NCBI GenBank assembly: GCA_016783285.1
Contig: JADHWW010000004.1
Span: forward strand, 1-47,636
Length of the DNA stretch: 47,636 nt
DNA from: Anaerolineae bacterium
Lineage (GTDB): Bacteria > Chloroflexota > Anaerolineae > B4-G1
Reading direction: 5' to 3'
Positions 25,071 to 33,053 of the stretch are shown in pieces. Numbering within the stretch: position 1 is the stretch's first letter; each line of letters starts with the position of its first letter. The notes under the pieces were generated by a model. It worked only from the letters and a program-made list of their open reading frames with translations, did not search any database and was not told the DNA's origin. The position numbers and the translations under genes are program-made.

Positions 25071-26525
25071 ATGCCCAGTAAAACACCGGAACTACAGCCA
25101 ATCGCGCCCGGCTATCACGTGCGCATCCTGAGCGACGAACAATTGGGACAGCTCAAGTCGGCCACACTGGAGGTTCTAGAGGAGACCGGCATCCACTGCC
25201 CTTCAGAAAAGGCCATGAACATCTACGCCGAGCACGGGGCACAGGTAGATTATGAGCGCCAGACCGTCAAGTTGCCGGCCGGCGTGGTGTTGGAGGTTAT
25301 GTCCCACGCGCCGCGTTTCTACACCTTGGGTGCGCGCTCGGCCGCCCACGACCTGAAACTCGACAGAACGGTGATGTACTGTGGAACCGACGGCTGTGGA
25401 GTAGAGACGATTGACTTCGAGACGCGCCGGCAGAGACCTTCGGTGAAGGAGGACGTGGCCAAGACGGCCCGTGTGGCAGACTATCTGTCCTCCGTCGGCT
25501 TTTACTGGCCCATGGTCAGCCCCCAGGATTTCCCAGCGACAGCGCCGTTGCACGAACTGGACGGCTCGTTCAACAACACAGTCAAGCACGTGCAGACCGA
25601 GACGGTGATGGATGAGCCGATGGCCCGCTACGCTGTCGAGATGACGAAGGTTATCGCCGGGGATGAAGCGACGATGCGCGAGCGCCCGCCCCTCTCGTCG
25701 CTGGTGTGCACTATCGCCCCGCTAGGGCAGGATAGAGGCGGCATGGAATCGGCGCTGATCTTCGCCGAGGCAGGCTTGCCGGTGGGCTTTATGTCCATGG
25801 CCAACACCGGTTCGACCGCGCCCGCGACGGCTGCAGGGACGATTGTGGTCGCCGACGCTGAGATCGTGGCGGCCATGGTCTTGATCCAGATGGCCTATCC
25901 TGGTGCACCGACCTATCACTCGTTAATGCCGGGTGTGATGCACCCGCGGACAGGTGCTTGCCTATCCATCGACTCGTATGTCTACGCGATTGGAGTCGAA
26001 CTGGCCCATATGTGGGGGGTGCCCACGCTGGCCGGCGTCTTTGGCACGGATGCCCCAGAGCCAGGCTGGCAAGCGGGCACGTCGGAAGGCGTCTGCCTGC
26101 TGTTGTGTGCGCTGTGCGGGGCAGAGACCGGCAACGGCATGGGGCTGCTGAAAGGCAGCACAGTACTCTACCCCGAGGCACTGGTCCTGGACACGGATAT
26201 CTATCACCATGTCCGCATTGACGCGGCAGGCCTGGACACCAGCCGCAAGGCACTGGCGTTGGACGTGATCAAGAAAGTGGGGCCACGGGGCCATTTTCTC
26301 CGCCATCCGCACACCCGCGATCATCTGCGCCAGTGTTGGTTCTCCGACCTGACCGCCCAGCCCCGAAAGAAGGCGAAAGGAGGAGGCGGTTACCGCGACC
26401 CGATCGAGGTGGCCCGCGAGAAGACGGAATGGATTCTGGAGCACCATCACCCGGAGCCGTTGGACGAAGCGCAGCAGGCCGAACTGAAGCGCATTCTCCA
26501 AGCGGCGGAACGCGAACTAAGTTGA
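25071..26525 (+). CDS. MttB-superfamily methyltransferase 7
   Basis: 484 residues. Nearly collinear duplicate of copy 6, sharing PIAPGYHVRILSDEQL-like starts, SEKAMNIYAEHGAQVD, TDGCGVETIDFETRRQR and SMANTGSTAPAT. Differences cluster in two places: the block after MHPRTGA (LSIDSYVYAIGVELAHMW versus LGTTWEAELFYPAGVELAHMW) and near the end, where a basic insertion (KKAKGG) occurs and the usual QKHTR or QRHTR reads HPHTR. These changes may alter substrate or partner choice. GAAAGGGAAC lies upstream of the ATG. The upstream space holds two hairpins. Confidence 0.92.
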   Translation: MPSKTPELQPIAPGYHVRILSDEQLGQLKSATLEVLEETGIHCPSEKAMNIYAEHGAQVDYERQTVKLPAGVVLEVMSHAPRFYTLGARSAAHDLKLDRTVMYCGTDGCGVETIDFETRRQRPSVKEDVAKTARVADYLSSVGFYWPMVSPQDFPATAPLHELDGSFNNTVKHVQTETVMDEPMARYAVEMTKVIAGDEATMRERPPLSSLVCTIAPLGQDRGGMESALIFAEAGLPVGFMSMANTGSTAPATAAGTIVVADAEIVAAMVLIQMAYPGAPTYHSLMPGVMHPRTGACLSIDSYVYAIGVELAHMWGVPTLAGVFGTDAPEPGWQAGTSEGVCLLLCALCGAETGNGMGLLKGSTVLYPEALVLDTDIYHHVRIDAAGLDTSRKALALDVIKKVGPRGHFLRHPHTRDHLRQCWFSDLTAQPRKKAKGGGGYRDPIEVAREKTEWILEHHHPEPLDEAQQAELKRILQAAERELS

Positions 26526-26608
26526 GAGGCTGGTAATCGAAGATGTAACCAATGAACAATGAACAAGTGGTACGGCACGCCACACGCAATACGAAAAAGG
26601 AGCAGGAA

Positions 26609-28048
26609 GTGAGAACACTGCTGCAGGTACTCTCGAAGGACGAGCGGGCGCAGGTGCACGAGCGCACGCTGAGGGTCCTGGCCAAGACCGGCGTGCGAGT
26701 GGACACGGTCCAAGGCCGTCAGATCCTCAAGGATGCCGGGGCGGAGGTGGACGAGAACACAAACGTCGTGCGCTTTCCGCAGACACTGGTCGAGGAATCG
26801 CTTCGCTCCGCACCCAAAAAGTTCACACTCGGAGCGCGCAGGCCGGGTTGGGACTTGCATATGAACGAGGGGGATTGTACTCTCATCGCAGATGGTGAGG
26901 CTATGTTTGCCCTCGATCGGGAGACAGGAAAGCGCCGGCTTGCTACGACCAACGACTGGCTGGAGGCAACCCGCCTGATTGACGCGCTGGATGAGGTCGG
27001 CGTCTATTGGTGTATGGTCGAGGCCAGCGATCGCGGTGACACGATGGCCGACTTCGTCACGTATTTGCGAGACCTTTTCCGTAACTTTTCCAAACACGTG
27101 CAGGACCCAACCAGTAACCCAGAGCAGGCACCCTGGCTGCTGGAAGTATTGCAGGTGATCTTTGGCGACAAGGAGACCATCCGCCGCCAGCATCCGCTGT
27201 CGTTCTTGCTGTGCCCGCAGTCGCCTCTGGTCATCGAGGGGCCGTATACCGACGCCTACCTGGCACTTTTGGGATGGGACATCCCGGTAGCGGTCATGCC
27301 TATGCCACTGATGGGGGCCACGGCCCCCGGCAGTTTGATCTCCACCACTGTGATCGGCAACTGTGAGGTGCTGGCTGTGCTCTGTTTGATACAGGCGGCC
27401 GCACCAGGTACACCGTTCATCTATGCCCCCGCTCTGTCGACTATGGACCCACGCTCCGGGCGGTACAGCGGTGGCGCGATCGAGAATGGACTGCTTAACG
27501 CTGCCGCCATTGAGATGGCCCGCTACTATGGCCTGCCGGTGGAGGCTTCGGGCCTGGGAACAGATCACCACGTTCCGGGCATTCAGGCCGCCTACGAACG
27601 GGCGCTGAACGGGCTGCTGCCAGTGTTATCCTGGCCGGACATCCTGGTAGGGCCCGGCTTGTTGGGCGGCTCAATGATCCTCAGCCTCGAACAATTGCTG
27701 ATCGACGTTGAGGTCTTCAGGATGTGCAAACAGGCCCATCGGGGCATTGTCGCCAATGAGGGCAAATGGCTGGAGGAAGTGATTAGCCGCGCCGGGCCGG
27801 GCGGCAACTTCCTGGCCGAGCGCTCCACGGTGGATGGCATCCGTGGCGGCGAGTGGTACGTCAGCAAGTTCGGCGTGCACGACACTTTTGAGGGATGGAA
27901 TACCACTGGAAGACCCACGCTCCTTGAAGAAGCCCATAAGAAGGCAGAGCAGATCCTGGCGACCCACCAGCCGCTACCCCTCGACGAGGACGTCGAACGC
28001 GAATTGGACCGTATTCAGAAACGAGCCCGAGAGAAGGCTAAAGACTAG
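26609..28048 (+). CDS. MttB-superfamily methyltransferase 8
   Basis: 479 residues from the GTG at 26609, supported by AAGGAGCAG just upstream. The frame is open to an ATG at 26552, but that stretch consists of CAATGAA-type repeats. It belongs to the subgroup of copies 1 and 4: LIADGEAMFALDRETGKRR replaces the TDGCG motif, and ASGLGTDHHVPGIQAAYERA matches the SSDAKELDAQAGFE region. LLCPQSPLVIEGP replaces the ICTIAPLxQD motif of the main group. The end GGNFLAERSTVDGIR has lost the common KHTR, so this copy is the most diverged. It leads into the amino-acid catabolism genes, 12 bases before the aminotransferase. Confidence 0.9.
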   Translation: MRTLLQVLSKDERAQVHERTLRVLAKTGVRVDTVQGRQILKDAGAEVDENTNVVRFPQTLVEESLRSAPKKFTLGARRPGWDLHMNEGDCTLIADGEAMFALDRETGKRRLATTNDWLEATRLIDALDEVGVYWCMVEASDRGDTMADFVTYLRDLFRNFSKHVQDPTSNPEQAPWLLEVLQVIFGDKETIRRQHPLSFLLCPQSPLVIEGPYTDAYLALLGWDIPVAVMPMPLMGATAPGSLISTTVIGNCEVLAVLCLIQAAAPGTPFIYAPALSTMDPRSGRYSGGAIENGLLNAAAIEMARYYGLPVEASGLGTDHHVPGIQAAYERALNGLLPVLSWPDILVGPGLLGGSMILSLEQLLIDVEVFRMCKQAHRGIVANEGKWLEEVISRAGPGGNFLAERSTVDGIRGGEWYVSKFGVHDTFEGWNTTGRPTLLEEAHKKAEQILATHQPLPLDEDVERELDRIQKRAREKAKD

Positions 28049-28060
28049 AGGGGGACAACA

Positions 28061-29383
28061 ATGATTCCAATGATTCACAGCACAGAGAAAACGAAAGCTT
28101 TTTTCGAACGCGCCCGCCAGGTCATGCCCTTTGGCGTCTCATCGAACTTTCGCTGGTGGGGCGAGGGGGAAGACATCGGCGTAGCCCGCGCCGAAGGGGC
28201 GTACATCTGGGACTTTGACGACAATCGCTACATTGACTACCGATTGGGCTTCGGCCCGGTCATCCTGGGGCACGGACACCCTGCTGTTGTAGAAAGGGTC
28301 TCCGAGGCCATCAAGGGCGGCACACTCTTCGCCTTTACCCATGAACTGGAGGTCAAGGTCGCCGAACGGATCGTGCAGATGTGCCCTGGCGTGGACAAGG
28401 TCCGCTTCGCCAACTCGGGCGGTGAGACAACCATGCACGCCCTGCGTTTCGCCCGCTCCCACACCGGCCGCGAAAAGATCATCAAGTTCGAGGGACAGTA
28501 CCACGGCATGTACGATTATATGCTCTTCTCCACCGCCTCGTCGCCGGCCTCGTCGCTGGGGCACCGCCGCAGCCCTATTCCTGCGCCGGTCTCCTCTGGC
28601 ATCCCCAAGGCCATCCACAACCTGGTGATCACCCTGCCCTACAACGATTTTGAGACGCTGGAGCACACGGTCAAGCAGACCTGGAGTGACGTGGCGGCGA
28701 TCATCGTTGAACCGATCATGGGCAACGCGGCAAGCATCATGCCCCAACCTGGCTGGCTGGAGCACATCCGCGATCTGTGCGACGAGTATGGCATCATCAT
28801 GATTATGGACGAGGTCAAGACCGGCTTCCGCATCGCCCCCGGCGGCGCGCAGGAAGTCTTCGGCGTGATCCCCGATCTGGCCACCTACGCCAAGGCGATG
28901 GGCAACGGTTTCCCCATCGCGGCCATCGGTGGCAGGAGGGAGGTCATGGACAGCGTCGGGCCAGGCCGCACAGCCCATGGCGGCACCTACTGCGGCAACG
29001 TGGCCGGCACTGCCGCCGCCGACGCCACTTTAGAGATCATCGCCCAGGGCGACGCGCTCAAGACCATCGAAGCGCGCGGCCAAGCGTTGATGGAGGGCAT
29101 CAGCCGTATCCTCACCGACGCAGGCGTGGCCCACCACATACTGGGCGTCCCGTCAATGTTCGGCATCGCTTTCTGCGAAGAGGAGCCAACCGACTACCGC
29201 ACCTGGTCCAACTCGGACAACGACCTGTACGAAAAGATCATGATGGCCCTGGTGCACAACGGCGCGATTCCCGATCCCGACGGCCGTGAACCATGGTTCG
29301 TCTGCGCCGCACACTCGGAGCAGGATGTGGACGATACACTAAACTACTTCGAGGACGCGGTGAAGACGGTCAAGGAGAGTTAG
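28061..29383 (+). CDS. Class III PLP-dependent aminotransferase (GSA aminomutase-like)
   Basis: 440 residues, normal for the glutamate-1-semialdehyde aminomutase-like branch. The Asp contacting the PLP ring nitrogen is in IMDEVKTGFR (near 248) and the Schiff-base Lys in YAKAMGNGFP (near 274). GGETTMHALRFARSHTGR and FEGQYHGMYDY are family landmarks. These enzymes move or remove amino groups of omega- or beta-amino acids. Location after eight methyltransferase genes and before two saccharopine-dehydrogenase-like genes suggests deamination of a demethylated amino acid rather than heme synthesis. The start at 28061 has GAGGGGGAC upstream; an ATG at 28070 is possible. Confidence 0.92.
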   Translation: MIPMIHSTEKTKAFFERARQVMPFGVSSNFRWWGEGEDIGVARAEGAYIWDFDDNRYIDYRLGFGPVILGHGHPAVVERVSEAIKGGTLFAFTHELEVKVAERIVQMCPGVDKVRFANSGGETTMHALRFARSHTGREKIIKFEGQYHGMYDYMLFSTASSPASSLGHRRSPIPAPVSSGIPKAIHNLVITLPYNDFETLEHTVKQTWSDVAAIIVEPIMGNAASIMPQPGWLEHIRDLCDEYGIIMIMDEVKTGFRIAPGGAQEVFGVIPDLATYAKAMGNGFPIAAIGGRREVMDSVGPGRTAHGGTYCGNVAGTAAADATLEIIAQGDALKTIEARGQALMEGISRILTDAGVAHHILGVPSMFGIAFCEEEPTDYRTWSNSDNDLYEKIMMALVHNGAIPDPDGREPWFVCAAHSEQDVDDTLNYFEDAVKTVKES

Positions 29384-29400
29384 AGGCAGTATCTTATAGC

Positions 29401-29423
29401 AGGGGCGCGGTGACCGCGCCCCT
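29401..29423. repeat. Hairpin repeat with TGA loop
   Basis: AGGGGCGCGG and CCGCGCCCCT form a 10-bp perfect stem around a TGA loop, in the gap between the aminotransferase and the first saccharopine-dehydrogenase-like gene. Elements of the same design (GTAGG head, GC-rich stem, TGA or short loop) stand at 30608 and 39310, with variants at 37858 and 37894. Confidence 0.8.
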
Positions 29424-29460
29424 ACCGGGACACCACATCACTATTGACAAGGAGCGAACA

Positions 29461-30597
29461 ATGAAAATCTTATCTTTGGGCGGCGCTGGCGCCGTCTGCC
29501 AGCACGCCACCCGCGACCTGGCCGAGTTCTCTGACTTCGACCAAATCGTCATCGGCGACCACAATGTCGCCGCAGCGGAGGAACTGGCCGCCGAGATCGG
29601 CGATCCACGCGTGGAAGTCCTCAGAGTGGACGCCGAAGACTACGACGGGCTGGTCAAGACCTTCAAAGACTTCGATGTAATCCTCAACGGATTGCCCTGG
29701 AAATATGACCTGGCCGTCACGCGGGCTTGTGTCGAGGTCGGCGTCGATGGCCTGGACGTCTCTACAGAGGAAACCCAGTGGGATTACGACACGGCCGCCA
29801 GGGAGAAAGGCATCGTCTTTATCCCCGGCGTCGGCGCCACGCCTGGCATCACCAACGCCATGGCGAGGCGCGGCGCAGACCAACTGGACGAGGTGGATGA
29901 GATTCAGATCAACTTCGCTGCCTTCCGCTGCCCGGCTCCTGCCCCTGGTTTGCTCATCACTCTCCTCTGGGAGTTCCACCCCAAGACTGAAGAGCGGGTA
30001 TACTACAAGGATAGCCAGTTCCACTGGGTCGGCCCGTTCGCGGGCCTGAAGACAGTGAACTTCCCTGGCCCCATCGGCGAGCAGGAGGTGTGTTACATCC
30101 CGCATCCGGAGACACGCACCATGCCCAAGAGCCTGGGGGCCAAGGCGGTCTCGGTGCACGGCTGCTTCCCACCCCACGCCATGCGGCTGACAAAGGTTAT
30201 GTTGGAATCAGGCCTCTACAGCGAGGAGCCCATCACCGTCAAAGGTGTCCAGACCACGCCGTTCGAGATGATGTACGAACTCCTGCTCCAATTGCCGGAG
30301 AGCAAGCAGACCCCGTTGTGGGCTTACGGTTTGGTGGTGGAAGTCTATGGCAAGCGGGACGGACGCGAAGTCAAGATCACACTCTGGAATCGCCACCCAC
30401 CGCAGGAGGAATGGGGCGGTTCGGCAGCCTATTACAAGAATATTGCCATCCCGCTGAGCGTCGGCGCGCAGATGATCGCCCGGGGCGACGTAAAAGTGAA
30501 AGGTGTCGTGCCCCCAGAGACGGCTATTGATCCCAATGTCTTATTCGCCGAACTGCGCAAGCGGGGCATCGAGATCCACGAACAGGTGGAAGGTTGA
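29461..30597 (+). CDS. Saccharopine dehydrogenase-like NAD(P)-binding protein 1
   Basis: 378 residues from the ATG at 29461 with AAGGAGCG upstream; the longer frame from 29293 overlaps the aminotransferase gene and is rejected. The N-terminus has the Rossmann motif LGGAGAVCQ (7-15), followed by VIGDHNVAAAEEL and DVILNGLPW. The family includes saccharopine and other opine-type dehydrogenases that form or split secondary amines with NAD(P). The fold continues with GVGATPGITNAMARRG, typical of the group. A paralogue follows two genes later, so the two may act on successive intermediates or form a heteromer. The true substrate is unknown. Confidence 0.87.
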   Translation: MKILSLGGAGAVCQHATRDLAEFSDFDQIVIGDHNVAAAEELAAEIGDPRVEVLRVDAEDYDGLVKTFKDFDVILNGLPWKYDLAVTRACVEVGVDGLDVSTEETQWDYDTAAREKGIVFIPGVGATPGITNAMARRGADQLDEVDEIQINFAAFRCPAPAPGLLITLLWEFHPKTEERVYYKDSQFHWVGPFAGLKTVNFPGPIGEQEVCYIPHPETRTMPKSLGAKAVSVHGCFPPHAMRLTKVMLESGLYSEEPITVKGVQTTPFEMMYELLLQLPESKQTPLWAYGLVVEVYGKRDGREVKITLWNRHPPQEEWGGSAAYYKNIAIPLSVGAQMIARGDVKVKGVVPPETAIDPNVLFAELRKRGIEIHEQVEG

Positions 30598-30607
30598 CAC
30601 ATGGTTG

Positions 30608-30633
30608 GTAGGGGCAGGTCTGAGACCTGCCCC
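30608..30633. repeat. Hairpin repeat with TGA loop (second copy)
   Basis: GTAGGGGCAGGTC, TGA, then GACCTGCCCC. The copy lies between the stop of the first saccharopine-dehydrogenase-like gene and the cyclodeaminase-like gene. The same core, complete with the final TAC, interrupts the corrinoid-protein pseudogene at 39310-39338. Confidence 0.85.
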
Positions 30634-30648
30634 AGTCAGGAGGACATT

Positions 30649-31638
30649 ATGCCTATACCCGAGTCTATGCTCTACCTCACCGAAGCCGATGTCCAGCAGA
30701 CGCTAAGCGTGGCCGAGGCGGTGGATCTGGCCGAAAGGGGGATCCAGGCCGACGCGGCCGGCCGGGTCGCCGGTGACAAGTTCTACATGCCCGTCGGCGA
30801 GGCGGGTTTCATCAAGCCCTTCTCCGGCTATCTGCTGGGCGAAAAACTGGCCTTCGTCAAGACTTTCAGCTTCTTTCCCAGCAACCCGGAGCAGTTCGGC
30901 TGCTCCACGACCTCGTCGATGGTGCTCCTGTTCGACGCCGAAACGGGCCTGCCGGTATGCCTGATGGAAGGTGGTTGGGTGACCGCCCTGAAAACCGGCG
31001 GTTCGACCGCCGTGACCGCCGCTCACCTGGCCCGTTCAGATTCGACGACGGTCACCATCTTTGGCGCCGGGTCACTGGGGCGGATGCACCTGCGGGCACT
31101 GAGCCATCGCTTCCACCTGCGCCGGGCCTGCGTGGTAGACATCCTGTCCCAGGCAGCGGAGGCGTATGCGGCGGAACTGGGGCCGGAGATGGACTTCCCG
31201 GTGGAGCCCGTCCCGCTGGAGGAACGAGAGCAGGCGGTGCGTGATGCTGACATCGTCATCACGGTCACCACTGGCGATCAACCGCTGGTCGAACGGGCCT
31301 GGCTGCGGCCGGGGGCTTTCGTGGCCCGATTGGGCTCCCACCAGGAGGTGGCGCTGGATGTCATCACTGGAGCCAGTAAGGTGGTGGTGGACAACTGGCA
31401 CTACGTCAGCCAGCGCATCCCGGAGCTGAAAAAGTTGGCCCAGAAGAAGCGGTTCGGGTTCGAGGATGTATATGCCGAGTGGCCCGACGTCGTGGCGGGG
31501 CGGAGACCGGGCCGCGAGTCTCCAGACGAGGTCATCGTTTACATCGCCCTGGGCATCTGGGGCGAATACGCAGCCATCCTGCCCGCGGTCTACCGACGGG
31601 CGTTGACACTCGATCTGGGACAACGGCTGTCCTTGTAG
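30649..31638 (+). CDS. Ornithine cyclodeaminase/mu-crystallin family protein
   Basis: 329 residues from the ATG at 30649 with CAGGAGGAC upstream; upstream in-frame codons are hairpin repeat. The family is NAD(P)-dependent and includes ornithine cyclodeaminase, alanine dehydrogenase (archaeal), ketimine reductase and tauropine-like enzymes. Visible marks are FVKTFSFFPSNP, TGLPVCLMEGGWVTALKTGGSTAV, and the nucleotide-binding motif TIFGAGSLGRMHLRAL near 140-155. In this operon a ketimine reductase or cyclic-imino-acid role next to two saccharopine-dehydrogenase-like proteins would make sense for breaking down a cyclic betaine. That is inference. Confidence 0.9.
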   Translation: MPIPESMLYLTEADVQQTLSVAEAVDLAERGIQADAAGRVAGDKFYMPVGEAGFIKPFSGYLLGEKLAFVKTFSFFPSNPEQFGCSTTSSMVLLFDAETGLPVCLMEGGWVTALKTGGSTAVTAAHLARSDSTTVTIFGAGSLGRMHLRALSHRFHLRRACVVDILSQAAEAYAAELGPEMDFPVEPVPLEEREQAVRDADIVITVTTGDQPLVERAWLRPGAFVARLGSHQEVALDVITGASKVVVDNWHYVSQRIPELKKLAQKKRFGFEDVYAEWPDVVAGRRPGRESPDEVIVYIALGIWGEYAAILPAVYRRALTLDLGQRLSL

Positions 31639-31667
31639 GTCACAGTTATACCACACAGGAGGCAACA

Positions 31668-32837
31668 ATGAAAATCGTCGTATTGGGCGGCGCGGGGAAG
31701 ATGGGCTGCATCGCTGTGCAGGACTTGGCAGGCGACCAGCGCGTGCAAGAGGTGGTCATCGCTGACCGAGACCTGGCTCAGGCCCGCACAGTAGCGGAGA
31801 CCATCGCAAGCCCAAAGATAACCATCCAGCAGGTGGACATCAACGACCACGACGCGCTGGTCGGCGTCCTGAGAGGCGCGGCGGCCTGCCTGAACAGTAC
31901 CGTGTACTACACGAACCTGCCGGTGATGGAAGCCTGCCTGGAGGCTACCGTCCACTACACTGACATGGGCGGCCTCTTCCACACCACCCGCAAGCAACTG
32001 AAACTGAACGACCTCTTCGTTGAGACAGGGTTGAGCGCGGTGCCAGGGGTGGGCTCCGCACCGGGCGTGCCCAACGTCCAGGCCCGTTACGCGGCGGACC
32101 GGCTGGACACCATCGAGTACATCCGCATCTACGACGGCATCAAGCCACCCCCGCCCGGCGACGTCCGTTTCACCTACGCCGTCCCTACCATCGTGGATGA
32201 ATTGACGATGCCACCAATGGTCTACCGGGACGGGGAGTTCAGCGCCTGCGAGCCGCTGAGCGAGTTCGAGGACTACTGGTTCACCCCACCCATCGGACTT
32301 CTGCCGATGCACCTCTCCCTCCACTCCGAGATCGCCACCATCCCCATCACCTTCCGCGACAAGGGTGTGCAGGAGTGTTTCTTCAAGATCGACTACTGGG
32401 GAATGGCAAAAGAGACGGTGGAGAAGATCCGCGTCCTGGCGGACTTCGGTTTTGCCGGGCGGGAACCGGTGCAGGTGAAAGGGCAGCCGGTCGTGCCGCG
32501 CGACCTCCTGGTGGCGCTGATGTCCGGGTATGTCCCGCCCATCACCGATTTCCTGGCCCCTCCCAGGAATCGGCCCCCGGACTGGGTCAAGGAAATCGTC
32601 ACCGAGGTACGCGGGACAAAGGACGGCAGGACGATGACCTACCGGCTGGGCACGCTGACCTGCAAGGGTGCGCTCCCTACGGGCGTGGCCCCGGCCCGCG
32701 CCGCTATCTGGCTGGCCGAGGGCCGCATCCCGGCGGGGGTCCATCCCCCCGAGGCAGTACTGGATCCCGAGCCCTTCTTCAAGGAACTGGAGGGGCGGGA
32801 GATCTACACGCAGGTGAGCGTCACGGAGTTTTTGTAG
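31668..32837 (+). CDS. Saccharopine dehydrogenase-like NAD(P)-binding protein 2
   Basis: 389 residues from the ATG at 31668 with ACAGGAGGC upstream. The N-terminus MKIVVLGGAGKMG holds the Rossmann motif, then VVIADRDLAQARTVAE and the conserved GVGSAPGVPNVQARYAADRL. It is a paralogue of protein 1 in the same operon, with clear collinearity, but with a different mid-region (IRIYDGIKPPPPGDVRFTYAVPT). The frame starting at 31479 overlaps the cyclodeaminase gene and is not used. It is the last gene of the co-directional island; the next space holds a large hairpin and the start of an unrelated secreted protein gene. Confidence 0.88.
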   Translation: MKIVVLGGAGKMGCIAVQDLAGDQRVQEVVIADRDLAQARTVAETIASPKITIQQVDINDHDALVGVLRGAAACLNSTVYYTNLPVMEACLEATVHYTDMGGLFHTTRKQLKLNDLFVETGLSAVPGVGSAPGVPNVQARYAADRLDTIEYIRIYDGIKPPPPGDVRFTYAVPTIVDELTMPPMVYRDGEFSACEPLSEFEDYWFTPPIGLLPMHLSLHSEIATIPITFRDKGVQECFFKIDYWGMAKETVEKIRVLADFGFAGREPVQVKGQPVVPRDLLVALMSGYVPPITDFLAPPRNRPPDWVKEIVTEVRGTKDGRTMTYRLGTLTCKGALPTGVAPARAAIWLAEGRIPAGVHPPEAVLDPEPFFKELEGREIYTQVSVTEFL

Positions 32838-32899
32838 GCAGCCACGGAATGCTGGACGCAGTCACTACGACCCTTGACTCACCCCCAAGGACAAAAAAG

Positions 32900-32977
32900 T
32901 TTCGCTCGGCAAGGTCTCCGACCGCAGCCGGGCAGGGCTCGGTCAGAGACCTTCGCCCAACAGCGGGGGCGAGCGAA
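32900..32977. repeat. Long imperfect hairpin at the end of the island
   Basis: TTTCGCTCG (32900-32908) pairs with CGAGCGAAA (32969-32977), and AAGGTCTCCGACCG (32911-32924) pairs with CGGTCAGAGACCTT (32940-32953) with one G-T pair. The 78-bp structure lies between the last saccharopine-dehydrogenase-like gene and the SGNH-like gene. It may work as a terminator for the long operon, although no T-run follows directly. No gene was found in the 216-base gap. Confidence 0.6.
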
Positions 32978-33053
32978 AATCTGCGTGCATCTGCGTCCCA
33001 CCCAGCTCGTCGACTCGAGGCGAAGCGGGAACACAGACAAGGAGCCAGATGAC

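Noticed and set aside
9402..28048. Pyrrolysine use in the MttB-type genes
   Set aside because: All eight frames run to full family length without an internal amber codon, and no pylT-like tRNA or pyl genes are seen in the window.
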